Counted from the first letter of the stretch, positions 9,201 to 17,913 are shown. The stretch is DNA of 64,000 nt from Oligoflexia bacterium (GCA_020847095.1 JADLCR010000072.1:37586-101585); one strand, 5' to 3'. Numbers and translations: made by a program. The notes: generated by a model not told the origin, from the letters alone.

Positions 9201-10331
9201 TTCGTAACGATGGCTGTGGAGTAAGTAGCGAAGTGCTGCCAACACGCCCCCTCCGTACCCATCAACGACCGCTTCAGTGAGGAAGCTCGTATTTCTTAGT
9301 AAGTCCGGATGGTAATTGCAGGATTCGCGGCTCATCGCCAAAAGCACAGGTACCGTCTTTAACAAAAAGCGATCCGACTCGGCCTTCGAGGCAAAACTTG
9401 AAGCCTCTCCGGCCACAAACTTGAGAATATTATCTGCATATCTAAATTGAGATTGATTCCCGTAACATTGCAATGGGCGATCGGTTCCGTTCACCACTTG
9501 TCGCATGCGTTCGACGCGACTCACTCCCTGGCTAAAACCTATCGAGAAGTAAGACATGACTTCGGCCAAATGCCTGACGTCTTCGGCACTAATGCGCTTA
9601 AAGCTGCGGCCCATTTGCGGGTCCGACATATGGGCCAAAACCTTATGAAAGGCTTGATCCTGAAAACTTCTCATCAAGGTGTCCGAAAAAAGATTGGCCA
9701 TTTGCGAATTCGTTAATCCACCTTGGGGAATATCGACAGCCATGAGGTAGGCCAGGATCTGAGCTCTAATGCCGCCAAACGTATTTGCGCTTGAAATCAG
9801 TGCCGATGTGAACAAGTCGCGCTGCATGAGTTCGAGCAAGAAATCGCTAAACTTTTGAGCCTTCGGATCGATTTGCCCGGGTCGGGCTGGGTCTTCAAAA
9901 AAGTTTTGCAGAAGTGGCAGAGCCGCTTGGATCACATTGTTTTCAAGGACAACTTGAAGGTCTTTGTAAAAAGGCTTTAGCCAACCCTGCTTGTCAATGC
10001 GATCCACAAGATCGAGGGTCTTGTTAAGACGATGGCCCTCGGTATTGATATGTTTGTTATAGATCATCAGAAATTGGTTGAGCTCTTCGGTATCGATATC
10101 GTCAAGAAAGTCTTTATAAGGTTGAAGCGCCCCAGTCTGCACGTTTAAGCAATTGACCAGGCCTCTCACGTTGTTAGCATCCAAATAGCGAAGATTGAGC
10201 TGGGCGTTTCGACACCCTTCGACGTTAATGGGGCGAATTGGTGAATCAAGCGAAGGAGGAACCGGCGTAGGAGAGCAGCCAGCGGAAAGCACACAAAGTC
10301 CAATGACCAACTTCCCTGTTAGCCTGAGCAC
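6249..10331 (-). CDS. Giant lipoprotein of 1360 residues with internal duplication
   Basis: I do not recognise this protein. The N-terminus is a lipoprotein signal (VIGLCVLSAGC, lipidated Cys at 19). The rest is mostly helical with no membrane segments, so a periplasmic or outer-membrane-anchored helical scaffold is plausible. Two copies of a Cys-x20-Cys unit are visible: C40-C61 (NNVRGLVNC) and C666-C687 (GDQLYKGLRC). Each is followed by a long helical stretch. The motif (N/S)GQLE recurs at least three times (NGQLERLLRFL, SGQLESLLQLL, SGQLEVAVQGF), suggesting HEAT-like repeats. A proline-rich linker lies between the halves. The GTG start follows GGGGG. It is the first gene of a coupled trio with the AMIN-like and barrel genes. 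Confidence 0.8.
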   Translation of the reverse strand: MLRLTGKLVIGLCVLSAGCSPTPVPPSLDSPIRPINVEGCRNAQLNLRYLDANNVRGLVNCLNVQTGALQPYKDFLDDIDTEELNQFLMIYNKHINTEGHRLNKTLDLVDRIDKQGWLKPFYKDLQVVLENNVIQAALPLLQNFFEDPARPGQIDPKAQKFSDFLLELMQRDLFTSALISSANTFGGIRAQILAYLMAVDIPQGGLTNSQMANLFSDTLMRSFQDQAFHKVLAHMSDPQMGRSFKRISAEDVRHLAEVMSYFSIGFSQGVSRVERMRQVVNGTDRPLQCYGNQSQFRYADNILKFVAGEASSFASKAESDRFLLKTVPVLLAMSRESCNYHPDLLRNTSFLTEAVVDGYGGGVLAALRYLLHSHRYEELAQSMKSDYLVQLSPFLRDVAMRSGFSFLLEVFSEDLKESDFDHLMKALNFFVANDIRGSELTDWIKRNVPQPSRSVVLTTLAQMPSQRQSFVELGLELANAPGLDDASRAFKGALADHPFPDGHTTRFMEVGQKIFKPDSEKRKDVELFISNLRKSFGDSRGGLGDLLAIAARSTSLSRERPVQDALIGILGDKALIDKIGPIMLKLSRNPKFFKALEFTGTISGNGQLERLLRFLVELFKNSQGPGLTPDPQPPVIYMPPTQTAEQVMANYRPYAPQVPSGSYQDCASLNGSLYDVSGDQLYKGLRCLDADGSVPAAALIAEHLKADGLLPQTADLLRALLVTSPTILGGLNQIERLFRSGQLESLLQLLVISGEPGYQLPYTMDRFLGAGFELPELSQTFEFLGQFLRVGTLHDSLSLSLDLVTKESKPVFKSDTQFKLKVRDPDAIKRKIKEFNPKWTSAQIESSYQKLRTDFEERTDDWYHQNGLFARLTKAQWIEHIYLSARESLRTTDLKEMISALQDITKNFDIVKVLTNAVNDHRLVNNYDRELNRIMRIQTQLDQLEALVQVSDIDIPVGFINHVGTDFQLAIVKANDLSSEMKKQKEKLDLGISVHGIDKRRSFYLRNMRENFPALQEWADNGNLRIFQRVYRALYNATPAQFRDKDDPVNNHMGSLNRANLIGLFDALSLAVPHLLQSGQLEVAVQGFKSLVHQIQPQDIEPLKAVIDAFTTKVQGSGISPLEQMLLRIRQLYETDLTKYDSFKDTLFHLFINASRTRGTMTALLQGLPLVISKPAVFDACLDFLMEDMVNSDGRLMRLGSRLWQSSDGDWERLRALSQIIFEAKTTRGDFALPYAMSVVSHSYNSKTSDFQGWIDRFKQFKQDPRVEAFSPVELIQSSLATMGTESLGFEDGLSEIMLNPTHRETLVKLSRTLAGKEDISKILAIVVQEVKKGHIDEALHFLFDNLKAGTQGLVSNLEQ

Positions 10332-10502
10332 TCGTTCCCCCTAGAAAGCCTGTCTGCCTTCGTTGAGCGCTAAACTCACCCTCATAACAATAGTTTAACA
10401 ATGTTTTGGGGCCTTCAAAGGTAATTCGACGATACACTAGGACTTTTGTCCGGCAACCGGCCCTAAAAAATAACGCAAAACGTTAGTCCTTAGTAAAGAC
10501 AG

Positions 10503-10531
10503 TTGATTGCGGTCTGGGACCTTTGTATTGT
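10503..10531 (+). promoter_or_regulatory. Putative sigma70-type promoter of nadK (leaderless)
   Basis: TTGATT (10503-10508), a 17-bp spacer and TATTGT (10526-10531) match the -35 and -10 consensus at 4 of 6 positions each. Only six bases (ggagcc) separate the -10 element from the ATG at 10538, so transcription would begin at or next to the start codon. This would rule out the upstream TTG used by the longest ORF. The alternative is ordinary initiation from the very close GGAG. Confidence 0.4.
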
Positions 10532-10537
10532 GGAGCC

Positions 10538-11404
10538 ATGCCAAAATTTCCCAAGAACATTGGAATTGTTTATCGAATTCGCTCAGAGCGAGCCAAGGAG
10601 TACGCCAAAGAAGTGGCTGAATGGCTCCATCATCGAAAACTAAACGTCTTTTCGCCAGCTGACTTACCGTCTCTTCCGCTCGCCACAAAAATGACGAGCC
10701 CAAAGCAAGCTCAAAAGCTAGACTTGGTCATAGTCCTTGGTGGAGACGGTACTTTTTTATCAGCCGTGCGCATGCTTCAAGCTCAAAGCGTTCCCATTTT
10801 GGGCGTTCACCTCGGACATTTGGGTTTTCTAACCGAGAATAAAGCGGACGAATTGTTCGACGTTCTCAAACTCGCGCTCAAGAATAAAATTCCCGCATCA
10901 AAGCGCGCCACGTTTATGGCTAAAGTCATTCGGAAATCTGGAAAGAAAGTTCAATTCCTTGCCCTTAACGATATCGTTGTGGAGCGGGGCCCAAATGCTC
11001 ACTTGATCGATCTCTCGGTTTACTATCGCAATTGTCTGGTCAGCACGGTTAAAGCCGACGGAGTCATTGTAGCCACACCAACCGGTTCCACAGCTTATTG
11101 CTTAGCCGCCGGTGGCCCCATCGTTCATCCCGAAGTTCCGGCAATGACGATCACGCCCATTTGTCCGCACACGCTCACCAATAGACCGATTATTTTGCCC
11201 GATGATCAGCCGCTAAGATTAAAGTTGATCGAAAACCAAGGTAATGCCGTCATTATGGTTGATGGCCAAAAATGTGCGGAACTTTCACCAAGTGATGAAC
11301 TCATAATAACTAAGTCGCAAAAACCCACACTTGTCCTCTCACTACCCCAGAGAAACTACTTCGAAGTGTTGAGAGCTAAGTTGCGCTTTGGAGAGCGCCA
11401 CTAA
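10538..11404 (+). CDS. nadK: NAD kinase
   Basis: NadK phosphorylates NAD to NADP using ATP or polyphosphate in the cytoplasm and is the only route to NADP. The motif GGDGT is at residues 68-72 (Asp70 is the predicted catalytic residue). ALNDIVVERG carries the conserved Asn-Asp pair. DGVIVATPTGSTAY and AAGGPIVHP form the conserved Gly-rich core. The length (288 aa) is normal. The longest ORF begins at a TTG at 10523, but the ATG at 10538 gives the standard N-terminus (MPKFPKNIGIVYR) and fits a promoter with its -10 just upstream. recN follows after 25 nt on the same strand, as in many bacteria. Confidence 0.93.
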   Translation: MPKFPKNIGIVYRIRSERAKEYAKEVAEWLHHRKLNVFSPADLPSLPLATKMTSPKQAQKLDLVIVLGGDGTFLSAVRMLQAQSVPILGVHLGHLGFLTENKADELFDVLKLALKNKIPASKRATFMAKVIRKSGKKVQFLALNDIVVERGPNAHLIDLSVYYRNCLVSTVKADGVIVATPTGSTAYCLAAGGPIVHPEVPAMTITPICPHTLTNRPIILPDDQPLRLKLIENQGNAVIMVDGQKCAELSPSDELIITKSQKPTLVLSLPQRNYFEVLRAKLRFGERH

Positions 11405-11429
11405 ATAGTTTTTTATTAAAGGGGGAACC

Positions 11430-13118
11430 ATGCTACTCGACCTGAAAGTCACAAATTTTGCCGTCATTGACAGCATGCGAGTGAATTTCCTCAGGCCCGG
11501 CCTTAACGTCCTCACTGGCGAAACAGGCGCCGGAAAAAGCGTTTTGCTTAAATCACTCGGCTTACTGCTCGGCGGGAAAGCACAACCTGATCTCATTCGA
11601 GCGGGACAAGATCAAGCCGTTATCGAAGGTGCCTTTGATTTAACTGAACGGTCCGATATTCGTCGTGAATTAGAAAACTTGGGCATGGATTCAGGCGAAC
11701 CTATTATGGTCATACAAAGAATTGTCAGTCGAACGGGGCGCCATCGCATCTCCATCAATGGACACTTGGCGACGCTTAATATTCTCGAATCACTTACAAG
11801 CCAGCTCATTGAGATCACGGGTCAGCATGAACATCATTCACTCACGCGATCGCAAGTACAGCTTACCCTTTTGGATGTATTTTCAAAATCCATGGCCTCT
11901 CGACAAGATTATGAAAGTTTGTTTGGAAAGCTGAAGATTCTAGAAGAAGAACGGCTCCGGATCGAGTCGACATCTTCACAGCGCGCCGGCCAGATCGACT
12001 TTTTAACTTTTCAGATACAAGAAATTGACCAATTTAGCCCTGGAATTGAAGACGAAACTGAACTTCACCAGAAGTACCAAAAAGCCCGATCGGCAACGAA
12101 GCTTCAAGGCTTTGCCGAAATGGCTGAAGCAAATCTTTATTCCGGAGAGGCTAACCTGACTGGGATTCTAACCAACTTGATTAGAGAGGGCGAGCCACTA
12201 TCAGAGCTGGAACCTAAATTTCGCCCAGTCATTCAAAACCTGAGATCATGTTTGGCAATGGCCGAAGATGCTTCGTTTGAATTGCGTGACTACTTAAAGT
12301 CCGCCGGAGAAAATGAATTGGATATTGGTCGTCTCGAAGAACGCATTACGAGCCTTCGCCGCCTGCAAAGAAAGTTTGGAGAAAGTGTCGAGTCAATTAT
12401 TCAAAAGAGGCGAGACCTCGAGGCCGAGCTCGCGGATTTGAAGCGGGCCGACGAACGATTGGCCGAAATTTTTGTCGAAATTCGTCAAACTCAAAAATCC
12501 CTTTTGGAAGTCGGCCGAAAATTGACCTCGCTGAGACAAGTGGGGGCTAAAAAGCTCGCTCTAGGAATTAACAAGCAGCTACAAGACCTCAACATGAAAG
12601 GCGTGAGTTTTGAGCTTCAGATGAATACTCATGACACCCCAATGCCTCATGGACTAGATGAAGTAAGCTTTTGCATCCGGTCGCCGGGACAAAATCTACC
12701 GCTTCCAGTGGCCCGGTACGCTTCGGGCGGAGAACTGTCACGCATCATGTTAGCGATCAAAAATGTGGTATCCAATCACGAAGTCCCCATGACCTATCTG
12801 TTTGACGAAGTCGATACGGGCGTTAGCGGTCCGACAGCTGAGAAAGTGGGAAAGAAGCTCCGCGATATCGGAGGCAGAAATCAGGTGGTTTGCATTACCC
12901 ACCTCCCCCAGGTCGCCGCTTTTGCCGATGCCCACTTCCTGATTTCAAAAACAGTCACCAAAGGGCTTGTTAAGAGTGACGTTCGCGAGCTCACCGCAGA
13001 AGAGCGGGCCCAGGAATTAGGGCGACTGATCAGCGGCGAACAAACCACCAAAGCCGGGCTCATGCATGCCAAAGAGATGCTCAAGCAATCCCGACGACCA
13101 AAAAATTCTAGAATTTAG
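11430..13118 (+). CDS. recN: DNA repair protein RecN
   Basis: RecN is an SMC-like ATPase that acts early at DNA double-strand breaks. The N-terminal head has the Walker A motif GETGAGKS at residues 30-37. Two long helical coiled-coil arms follow (about 150-350, rich in Glu, Arg and Leu). The C-terminal head has the ABC signature ASGGELSRIMLA and the Walker B segment YLFDEVDTGVSG, then CITHLPQVAAFAD. The 562-aa length is typical. The ATG follows AAAGGGGGAACC. It lies 25 nt after nadK and is probably co-transcribed with it. Confidence 0.96.
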   Translation: MLLDLKVTNFAVIDSMRVNFLRPGLNVLTGETGAGKSVLLKSLGLLLGGKAQPDLIRAGQDQAVIEGAFDLTERSDIRRELENLGMDSGEPIMVIQRIVSRTGRHRISINGHLATLNILESLTSQLIEITGQHEHHSLTRSQVQLTLLDVFSKSMASRQDYESLFGKLKILEEERLRIESTSSQRAGQIDFLTFQIQEIDQFSPGIEDETELHQKYQKARSATKLQGFAEMAEANLYSGEANLTGILTNLIREGEPLSELEPKFRPVIQNLRSCLAMAEDASFELRDYLKSAGENELDIGRLEERITSLRRLQRKFGESVESIIQKRRDLEAELADLKRADERLAEIFVEIRQTQKSLLEVGRKLTSLRQVGAKKLALGINKQLQDLNMKGVSFELQMNTHDTPMPHGLDEVSFCIRSPGQNLPLPVARYASGGELSRIMLAIKNVVSNHEVPMTYLFDEVDTGVSGPTAEKVGKKLRDIGGRNQVVCITHLPQVAAFADAHFLISKTVTKGLVKSDVRELTAEERAQELGRLISGEQTTKAGLMHAKEMLKQSRRPKNSRI

Positions 13119-13191
13119 ATCGCAAATTAATAGATTTTTGAAATTCAGTAAGATACAAGTCCCCTCTTATTTCTTTAAGAAGGAGTGGTGG

Positions 13192-13575
13192 ATGAAATTT
13201 ATTTTGGCTGTTTTTGTCACTTTGGTTTCTGCAGTGGGCTTTGCTAAATGTCCATTGAGCTCAAAAGATGTAACAGGCACCATGTATTTCGTTGGTTTGA
13301 ATCAAAGCGAATCGGCAATACAAAACTACTTAAACCGTTGCAACCGAACTGAAATCCGAAATCTTTGGGACTCGGTCAGGAAAGCCAATAAAAAGATGCG
13401 CCAAGAAGCTGCGGTTCTTCACTTTCAAGGCCGCCTTTTGCCCATTGAAAACACTTTGGAGTCAGCGGTAGCCACAAGGCAGATTGCGATGGGGCAAGTG
13501 GCCGAATACGTGCTAGAAAAAGAATTCTATTCGCGCCCTCATCACCATTTTTCTTACAAAGGTAAGGGCTTCTAG
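13192..13575 (+). CDS. Small secreted protein of unknown function
   Basis: The family is unknown. The longest ORF starts at 13066 inside recN, but the ATG at 13192 is preceded by AAGAAGGAG and opens a clean signal peptide (MKFILAVFVTLVSAVGFAK), so that start is preferred. The mature protein is about 108 residues, mostly helical and basic, with two cysteines (KCPLSS and NRCNR) that could form a disulfide, and a His-rich tail (SRPHHHFSYKGKGF). A strong hairpin terminator begins 10 nt after its stop, so this gene ends the nadK-recN transcription unit or is its own unit. Confidence 0.75.
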   Translation: MKFILAVFVTLVSAVGFAKCPLSSKDVTGTMYFVGLNQSESAIQNYLNRCNRTEIRNLWDSVRKANKKMRQEAAVLHFQGRLLPIENTLESAVATRQIAMGQVAEYVLEKEFYSRPHHHFSYKGKGF

Positions 13576-13578
13576 GTT

Positions 13579-14325
13579 TTATTTAACTGGGTCAGGGTGC
13601 TGACCCAGTTTTACAACTCCCCATTGGCCGAGAGAGTTTATCGCCAGGTAACGCGGACCTTCAAACCAAGATCCCAGGTTGATATAGATACCTTTTTTTG
13701 TACCCTCACCGACTTCACAAACGTCTGGCGTATGGGTGTGTCCCACAATGAGGAAATCATAACCTCGAGCCTTGAATAAACGATGAGAGTATTGGCGAAG
13801 AATTTCTTTTGAACGATTTTCTAAGCTCGAAGTATAGTCGCGGCTTTTTTTGGAAGCCCCAATTCCGATGCCATTAACAAACCATGATGGTAAGATTGAA
13901 ATGAGCCAAGTCATTATTGGCGTTCTAAGAAGCCAACGTAGAAACAAATAGCCGCGGTCTTCACGATTAATCTCGTCGCCATGTTCACAACGAAGTACAA
14001 GGCCGTGATACTCAATCCAACGCGGGCCCGGGCTAACCTGAAGCCCAACATGGTTTTGCCAAAAATCTGTTAAATGAATGTCGTGATTACCTTCAAAATA
14101 ATACACCGGACATTGTTGAGAAAGTTGACCCAATGACTCTATGAGCGGGGAAAATTCTTTTTGCAAAGATTCTCCCGAGCCAAGCCACATGTCGAAGAGA
14201 TCTCCCAAGATGACAAATAGATCCGCTTGAGTTTGGGCCTGACGAATTAAAGCTAAGATGGCCTCTCCTTGCGGAGAAGCCATCTTCGTTAAGTGCACAT
14301 CACTGATAAAAAACGCTTTTTTCAA
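13579..14325 (-). CDS. lpxH: LpxH-like UDP-2,3-diacylglucosamine diphosphatase
   Basis: LpxH-type enzymes remove UMP from UDP-2,3-diacylglucosamine in lipid A synthesis at the inner face of the membrane. This calcineurin-like phosphoesterase shows the metal motifs SDVHL (residues 8-12), GDLFD, GNHD, CEHGDE and GHTH in order. A hydrophobic, amphipathic helical segment (RWLLRTPIMTWLISILPSW) corresponds to the LpxH cap that touches the membrane. It has GNHD where classical LpxH has GNRD, so it may be an LpxH2-type relative with a different substrate. It starts with TTG 7 nt after ftsZ and closes the dcw cluster. Confidence 0.78.
   Translation of the reverse strand: MKKAFFISDVHLTKMASPQGEAILALIRQAQTQADLFVILGDLFDMWLGSGESLQKEFSPLIESLGQLSQQCPVYYFEGNHDIHLTDFWQNHVGLQVSPGPRWIEYHGLVLRCEHGDEINREDRGYLFLRWLLRTPIMTWLISILPSWFVNGIGIGASKKSRDYTSSLENRSKEILRQYSHRLFKARGYDFLIVGHTHTPDVCEVGEGTKKGIYINLGSWFEGPRYLAINSLGQWGVVKLGQHPDPVK
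13585..13612 (+). terminator. Intrinsic terminator inside the lpxH-like 3' end
   Basis: AACTGGGTCAG (13585-13595), loop GGTG, then CTGACCCAGTT (13600-13610) form a perfect 11-bp stem, followed by two more T (TTTT in total). It lies 10 nt after the stop of the small secreted protein gene. The same bases encode the last codons of the convergent lpxH-like gene (LGQHPDPVK). On the minus strand the stem is followed by an A-rich run, so termination there is less likely. Confidence 0.8.
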
Positions 14326-14332
14326 ATCTCAA

Positions 14333-15808
14333 TTACAGCCGAGGTTCTGTGGGCCGCTGATTTTTTCTGATGAACGCAGGGATCTCATAATTCTTATCGT
14401 CAAACTGTTTTCCCATTTCGCGAGCTAAGCGCCGCGCCGACTCCAAATCGGGTCCCGCATTCTCGTGGGCGACGTTCATGCTGAGCTGAACGGGCTCAGG
14501 CTTTTTCAGCTTCCCTTCTTGGCTCTCCCTAAATGCCCTTGCTTTAGCCAAAAGAATGTCTCTTGGCAAGAGCCCCTTTTTCGGTTCGGCGGCCACGGGC
14601 ATCTCCATTTGACTTGGAGGTGGAATGGGGGGCAAACCCTGATTCATTGGTTCTAGAGTTTGCGCTGATGTCTCCATATTCTGTGCCTCTGGGACAGCGA
14701 ATTGTGGAGCGGACTCCACCGTTACTTGCGTCTGAACCGTTATGACCTCGGGCTCCGGTGCCGATTGAATTTCAACCTGAGCTTCCATCATGGTCTGAGC
14801 CATGGCCAAAGATGCGGCCTGAGCCTGCAATTCTTGAGCGGCCATTCGTTCTTCTTGACCAAATCCTGTCGCAATTACGGTTACGCGAACTTTTTCGCTC
14901 ATGCTGTCGTCAATGACGGCTCCAAAGATAATCTCGGCATCTTCATGGGCCGCCTCAGTAATAAGTGTAGAAGCCTCGTTGACTTCAAACATCGTCAAAT
15001 CTGGTCCGCCCGTTACGTTAATAATAATTCCGGTCGCACCGTTGATTTGAACATTTTCAAGCAGAGGACTTGAGATCGCCTGAGTCGCCGCTTCGATGGC
15101 GCGATTCTCACCAGTGGCTTGTCCGGTTCCCATCAAAGCCATTCCTTTTGCGGCCATGACTGTTTTGATATCGGCAAAGTCAAGGTTGATGAGACCTCGA
15201 ATATTTATGAGATCGGCGATACCTTGAACCGCTTGGAGTAAGACTTCGTCGGCCTTCTTGAAGGTCTCCAAGAGCGGAGTTTTTTCTCCGGCAATGGCCA
15301 GTAGTTTTTGATTGGGGATAACAATGAGAGTATCCACATTGTCTCTAAGTTCCGAAAGCCCCTGATCGGCATGTTTTTTTCGACGCTTACCTTCGAATAA
15401 GAACGGTCGGGTTACAACTCCAACAGTGAGAGCGCCAAGTTCTCTTGCAATCTTGGCAACCACTGGAGCACCGCCGGTTCCTGTGCCGCCACCCATTCCA
15501 GCCGTGACGAACACCATGTCGGCACCTTCGAGTTTTTCAGCAATTTCATTGTACGATTCAATGGCGGCACGCTTGCCGATCTCGGGATTTGCTCCGGCAC
15601 CCAATCCCTTGGTCAATTCACGACCAAGCTGAATCTTAACTGGTGCAGGGCTTGCCTCGAGAGCCTGGCGATCGGTATTTGCAACTATAAATTGCACTCC
15701 GTTTAGGCCAGATGCCATCATCGTGGAAACGGCATTAGATCCTCCGCCGCCGATTCCAATGACTTTAATATTGGCGCCTGCGTTGATCACTTCATCGATC
15801 TCAAACAT
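14333..15808 (-). CDS. ftsZ: Cell division protein FtsZ
   Basis: FtsZ is the tubulin-like GTPase that forms the division ring. The N-terminal GTPase domain includes [12 protein letters not shown] and the tubulin signature [13 protein letters not shown]. The T7 loop is in [12 protein letters not shown] long Gln/Glu/Pro-rich linker (about residues 330-460) leads to the conserved C-terminal peptide [10 protein letters not shown], the binding site for FtsA and other partners. The length of 491 aa is long because of the linker, as in other deltaproteobacteria-like FtsZ. The ATG follows GGGAGG. It is 19 nt downstream of ftsA. Confidence 0.98.
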   Translation of the reverse strand: MFEIDEVINAGANIKVIGIGGGGSNAVSTMMASGLNGVQFIVANTDRQALEASPAPVKIQLGRELTKGLGAGANPEIGKRAAIESYNEIAEKLEGADMVFVTAGMGGGTGTGGAPVVAKIARELGALTVGVVTRPFLFEGKRRKKHADQGLSELRDNVDTLIVIPNQKLLAIAGEKTPLLETFKKADEVLLQAVQGIADLINIRGLINLDFADIKTVMAAKGMALMGTGQATGENRAIEAATQAISSPLLENVQINGATGIIINVTGGPDLTMFEVNEASTLITEAAHEDAEIIFGAVIDDSMSEKVRVTVIATGFGQEERMAAQELQAQAASLAMAQTMMEAQVEIQSAPEPEVITVQTQVTVESAPQFAVPEAQNMETSAQTLEPMNQGLPPIPPPSQMEMPVAAEPKKGLLPRDILLAKARAFRESQEGKLKKPEPVQLSMNVAHENAGPDLESARRLAREMGKQFDDKNYEIPAFIRKNQRPTEPRL

Positions 15809-15827
15809 GTGTGTTGCCTCCCGTTGT

Positions 15828-17090
15828 TCAAAACGCGCCGTCTAACAATTGTCCAAAGCTCGTCCTGATCTTTTCGAAAATTGATGAACCTCTTGTGGCC
15901 GAATCCTTTCCTTGGATGGCCCCATATCTGACTAAACCTACGGCCGTCGCATATACGGGGCTTTGAACAACTTCCTTAAGCCCCGTCGTATGCATGGCGT
16001 ACCCTCGTCGAACCGGTACTTCAAAAATAAATTCTCCGAGTTCGACAATCCCTTCAAGAAGACTACCACCGCCGGTCAAAACAATGCCGGCTCCGATAAG
16101 TTCTTGGTAGCCACTCTTGGCAATCTCGTTGTTGATCAAGTGAAGAATTTCTTCGGCCCGAGGCTCGATAACTTCAGCTAATGTGATTCGAGCAACTGTA
16201 CGTGGATTTCTTCCACCCACGCTCGGCACTTCAATGGTTTCTCCGGCCTCTACCAGGCTTGTCATGGCACAACCATATTTCTTTTTGATGTCTTCTGCCT
16301 CGACAGATGGGGTGCGAAGTCCGACTGAAATATCGTGGGTCAAGTGGGCCCCACCCACCGGAATTTGTGCCGTATGCACAACTGATCCGTTAGCGAAGAT
16401 GATGATGTCGGTACTTCCGCCGCCCATCTCTACAAGGGCAACTCCCAAATCTTTCTCATCTTGGCTCAACACCGCATCCGAAGCCGCAAGTGGTTCAAGA
16501 ACGAGCCCCGCGACTTGGAGACCAGCCTTTTGCACACAGCGCTCGAGATTCTGAATTCCCATTAAATTACCCGTTACCAGGTGCGCGCCCGCTTCTAAGC
16601 GAACTCCAGACATGCCCATTGGATCTCTGATGCCATCTTGAGAATCAACGGCAAAAGTTTGAGCGAGCAGGTGAATAATTTGTCGATCCTCAGGCAGAGC
16701 AACCGCGCGAGCCGCTTCAAGTACTCGCTTGATGTCATCTTTTGCAACAACGTGATTTTTTATTGCGACCATGCCTTTACTGTTAAACGATCGAATGTTT
16801 TGACTTCCAACACCCACCCAGATTTTTTCAACTTTTATTCCGGCCATCAGCTCTGCTTCTTCACGCGCTCGCTTGATGGCGTCGACAGTGATGTCGATGT
16901 TGATAACGCTTCCCTTCTTCAAACCTCGAGAGGGACACTGTCCAACACCTATGATTTCAATTGAATCCGAATGACTGCGAGCGATGACCATGCAAACTTT
17001 TGTTGTCCCAATATCAAGACCGGCAACAATGGGCGCAGTGTCAGCTTGTGACTTGGTTTTCGCTGTCGTTTGTGAAGACGGCTTATTCAT
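15828..17090 (-). CDS. ftsA: Cell division protein FtsA
   Basis: FtsA is the actin-like ATPase that tethers FtsZ to the membrane and recruits later division proteins. The phosphate-1 motif [15 protein letters not shown] lies near residue 24, the phosphate-2 region in [16 protein letters not shown], and the adenosine motif in [13 protein letters not shown]. The C-terminus [16 protein letters not shown] is an amphipathic helix, the membrane-targeting sequence. A basic, Thr/Ser-rich leader of about 20 residues precedes the fold. ftsQ ends about 118 nt upstream; this is one of the larger gaps in the cluster and may hold an extra promoter for ftsAZ. Confidence 0.98.
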   Translation of the reverse strand: MNKPSSQTTAKTKSQADTAPIVAGLDIGTTKVCMVIARSHSDSIEIIGVGQCPSRGLKKGSVINIDITVDAIKRAREEAELMAGIKVEKIWVGVGSQNIRSFNSKGMVAIKNHVVAKDDIKRVLEAARAVALPEDRQIIHLLAQTFAVDSQDGIRDPMGMSGVRLEAGAHLVTGNLMGIQNLERCVQKAGLQVAGLVLEPLAASDAVLSQDEKDLGVALVEMGGGSTDIIIFANGSVVHTAQIPVGGAHLTHDISVGLRTPSVEAEDIKKKYGCAMTSLVEAGETIEVPSVGGRNPRTVARITLAEVIEPRAEEILHLINNEIAKSGYQELIGAGIVLTGGGSLLEGIVELGEFIFEVPVRRGYAMHTTGLKEVVQSPVYATAVGLVRYGAIQGKDSATRGSSIFEKIRTSFGQLLDGAF

Positions 17091-17127
17091 GTGGGGCTCC
17101 GATTCCGTTCAGAGTTTTCGCCATTTT

Positions 17128-17157
17128 ATTTTTCACAGCAGTCGCTTTAAAGTTCAA
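17128..17157 (-). promoter_or_regulatory. Possible internal promoter for ftsA-ftsZ
   Basis: Read on the minus strand, TTGAAC (17152-17157), an 18-bp spacer and AAAAAT (17128-17133) lie in the 118-nt gap between ftsQ and ftsA. Each hexamer matches consensus at four or more positions. The gap itself is unusual in a cluster otherwise spaced by 0-60 nt. This is a weak call from sequence alone. Confidence 0.25.
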
Positions 17158-17208
17158 TAAGCCTTAAGCTTTTGGCCATGATGCACCTAGACTGGCCTAG
17201 ACAAAATG

Positions 17209-17913
17209 CTATCGACGAGTCTTAAGTTTTACAAGGACTTTTTTGGAATAGTCAGAGTCAATGCGTGAAGCATCGATACCGTGTTGATTGAGATACTGGA
17301 CCACTCTTCGCACTCGATCTAGACGTAAGTGGAGGTTTTCTTTCCCCAGATTAATTAAAACGCCGGTTTCTCCCAAAGTCATGATGAAACCTGCTTCCGA
17401 ATCAAATTTTAGCTCGCCCATAGAATCACGACTTAAGTCTCCTTCGACGGGCAAAGATTTTAAAAGTTCGACGGCCTCTTCTCGCAATTTTACGTTCTCG
17501 CGAAATCCACTTTTCACAAGTATCGGATATTCAGCCGCTTTGATATCGGGAGCCGAAGCGATGATTCTGTTTTTTTCGTCAACGTATTCGAAGCCGCCTT
17601 TCTTATCAGCCAATACAGCCAATGGCACTCGGCTTTGCGCTCGAATTCGAAGACGATCGGGCAAGAGTCTTTGTAATTCAGCGGCTTCAACCCATGGATC
17701 AGAAGTGACAATCCCTAGCAAGCGTCGCGTGTTGAGATTCCAAAACATCGAGCCCTTTGCAAACTCTAGCTTTGATTGAAGTCGCTGGGTGACTTCCGAA
17801 TTGAGCCCTTCAATTTCTATTTTTTGAACGCGCCCAACACCTTGTTTGATAAGTCCCGTCGCCACCGCCGCCAAAACTGCAATTCCCAAAACCGCAGCAA
17901 CTAGAGTTCTCAT
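17209..17913 (-). CDS. ftsQ: Cell division protein FtsQ
   Basis: FtsQ is a bitopic divisome protein linking early and late division proteins through FtsB and FtsL. A single membrane segment (LVAAVLGIAVLAAVATGLI, residues 4-22) is followed by a POTRA domain (VQKIEIEGLNSEVTQRL) and the beta domain (DPWVEAAELQRLLPDRLRI and onward). The cytoplasmic N-terminus is only a few residues. The ATG overlaps the ddl stop as ATGA, showing translational coupling. Size (234 aa), position and order match dcw clusters of related bacteria. Confidence 0.93.
   Translation of the reverse strand: MRTLVAAVLGIAVLAAVATGLIKQGVGRVQKIEIEGLNSEVTQRLQSKLEFAKGSMFWNLNTRRLLGIVTSDPWVEAAELQRLLPDRLRIRAQSRVPLAVLADKKGGFEYVDEKNRIIASAPDIKAAEYPILVKSGFRENVKLREEAVELLKSLPVEGDLSRDSMGELKFDSEAGFIMTLGETGVLINLGKENLHLRLDRVRRVVQYLNQHGIDASRIDSDYSKKVLVKLKTRR

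Noticed and set aside
10523-10537. TTG start of nadK
   Set aside because: It would fall upstream of the predicted transcription start and adds residues not found in the family.
10437-10703. 88-aa minus-strand ORF over the nadK 5' end
   Set aside because: It is antisense to a clear nadK with no signal, motif or SD.
13066-13191. Upstream start for the small secreted gene, inside recN
   Set aside because: The added residues are not signal-like, and ATG 13192 has a strong SD and opens a signal peptide.
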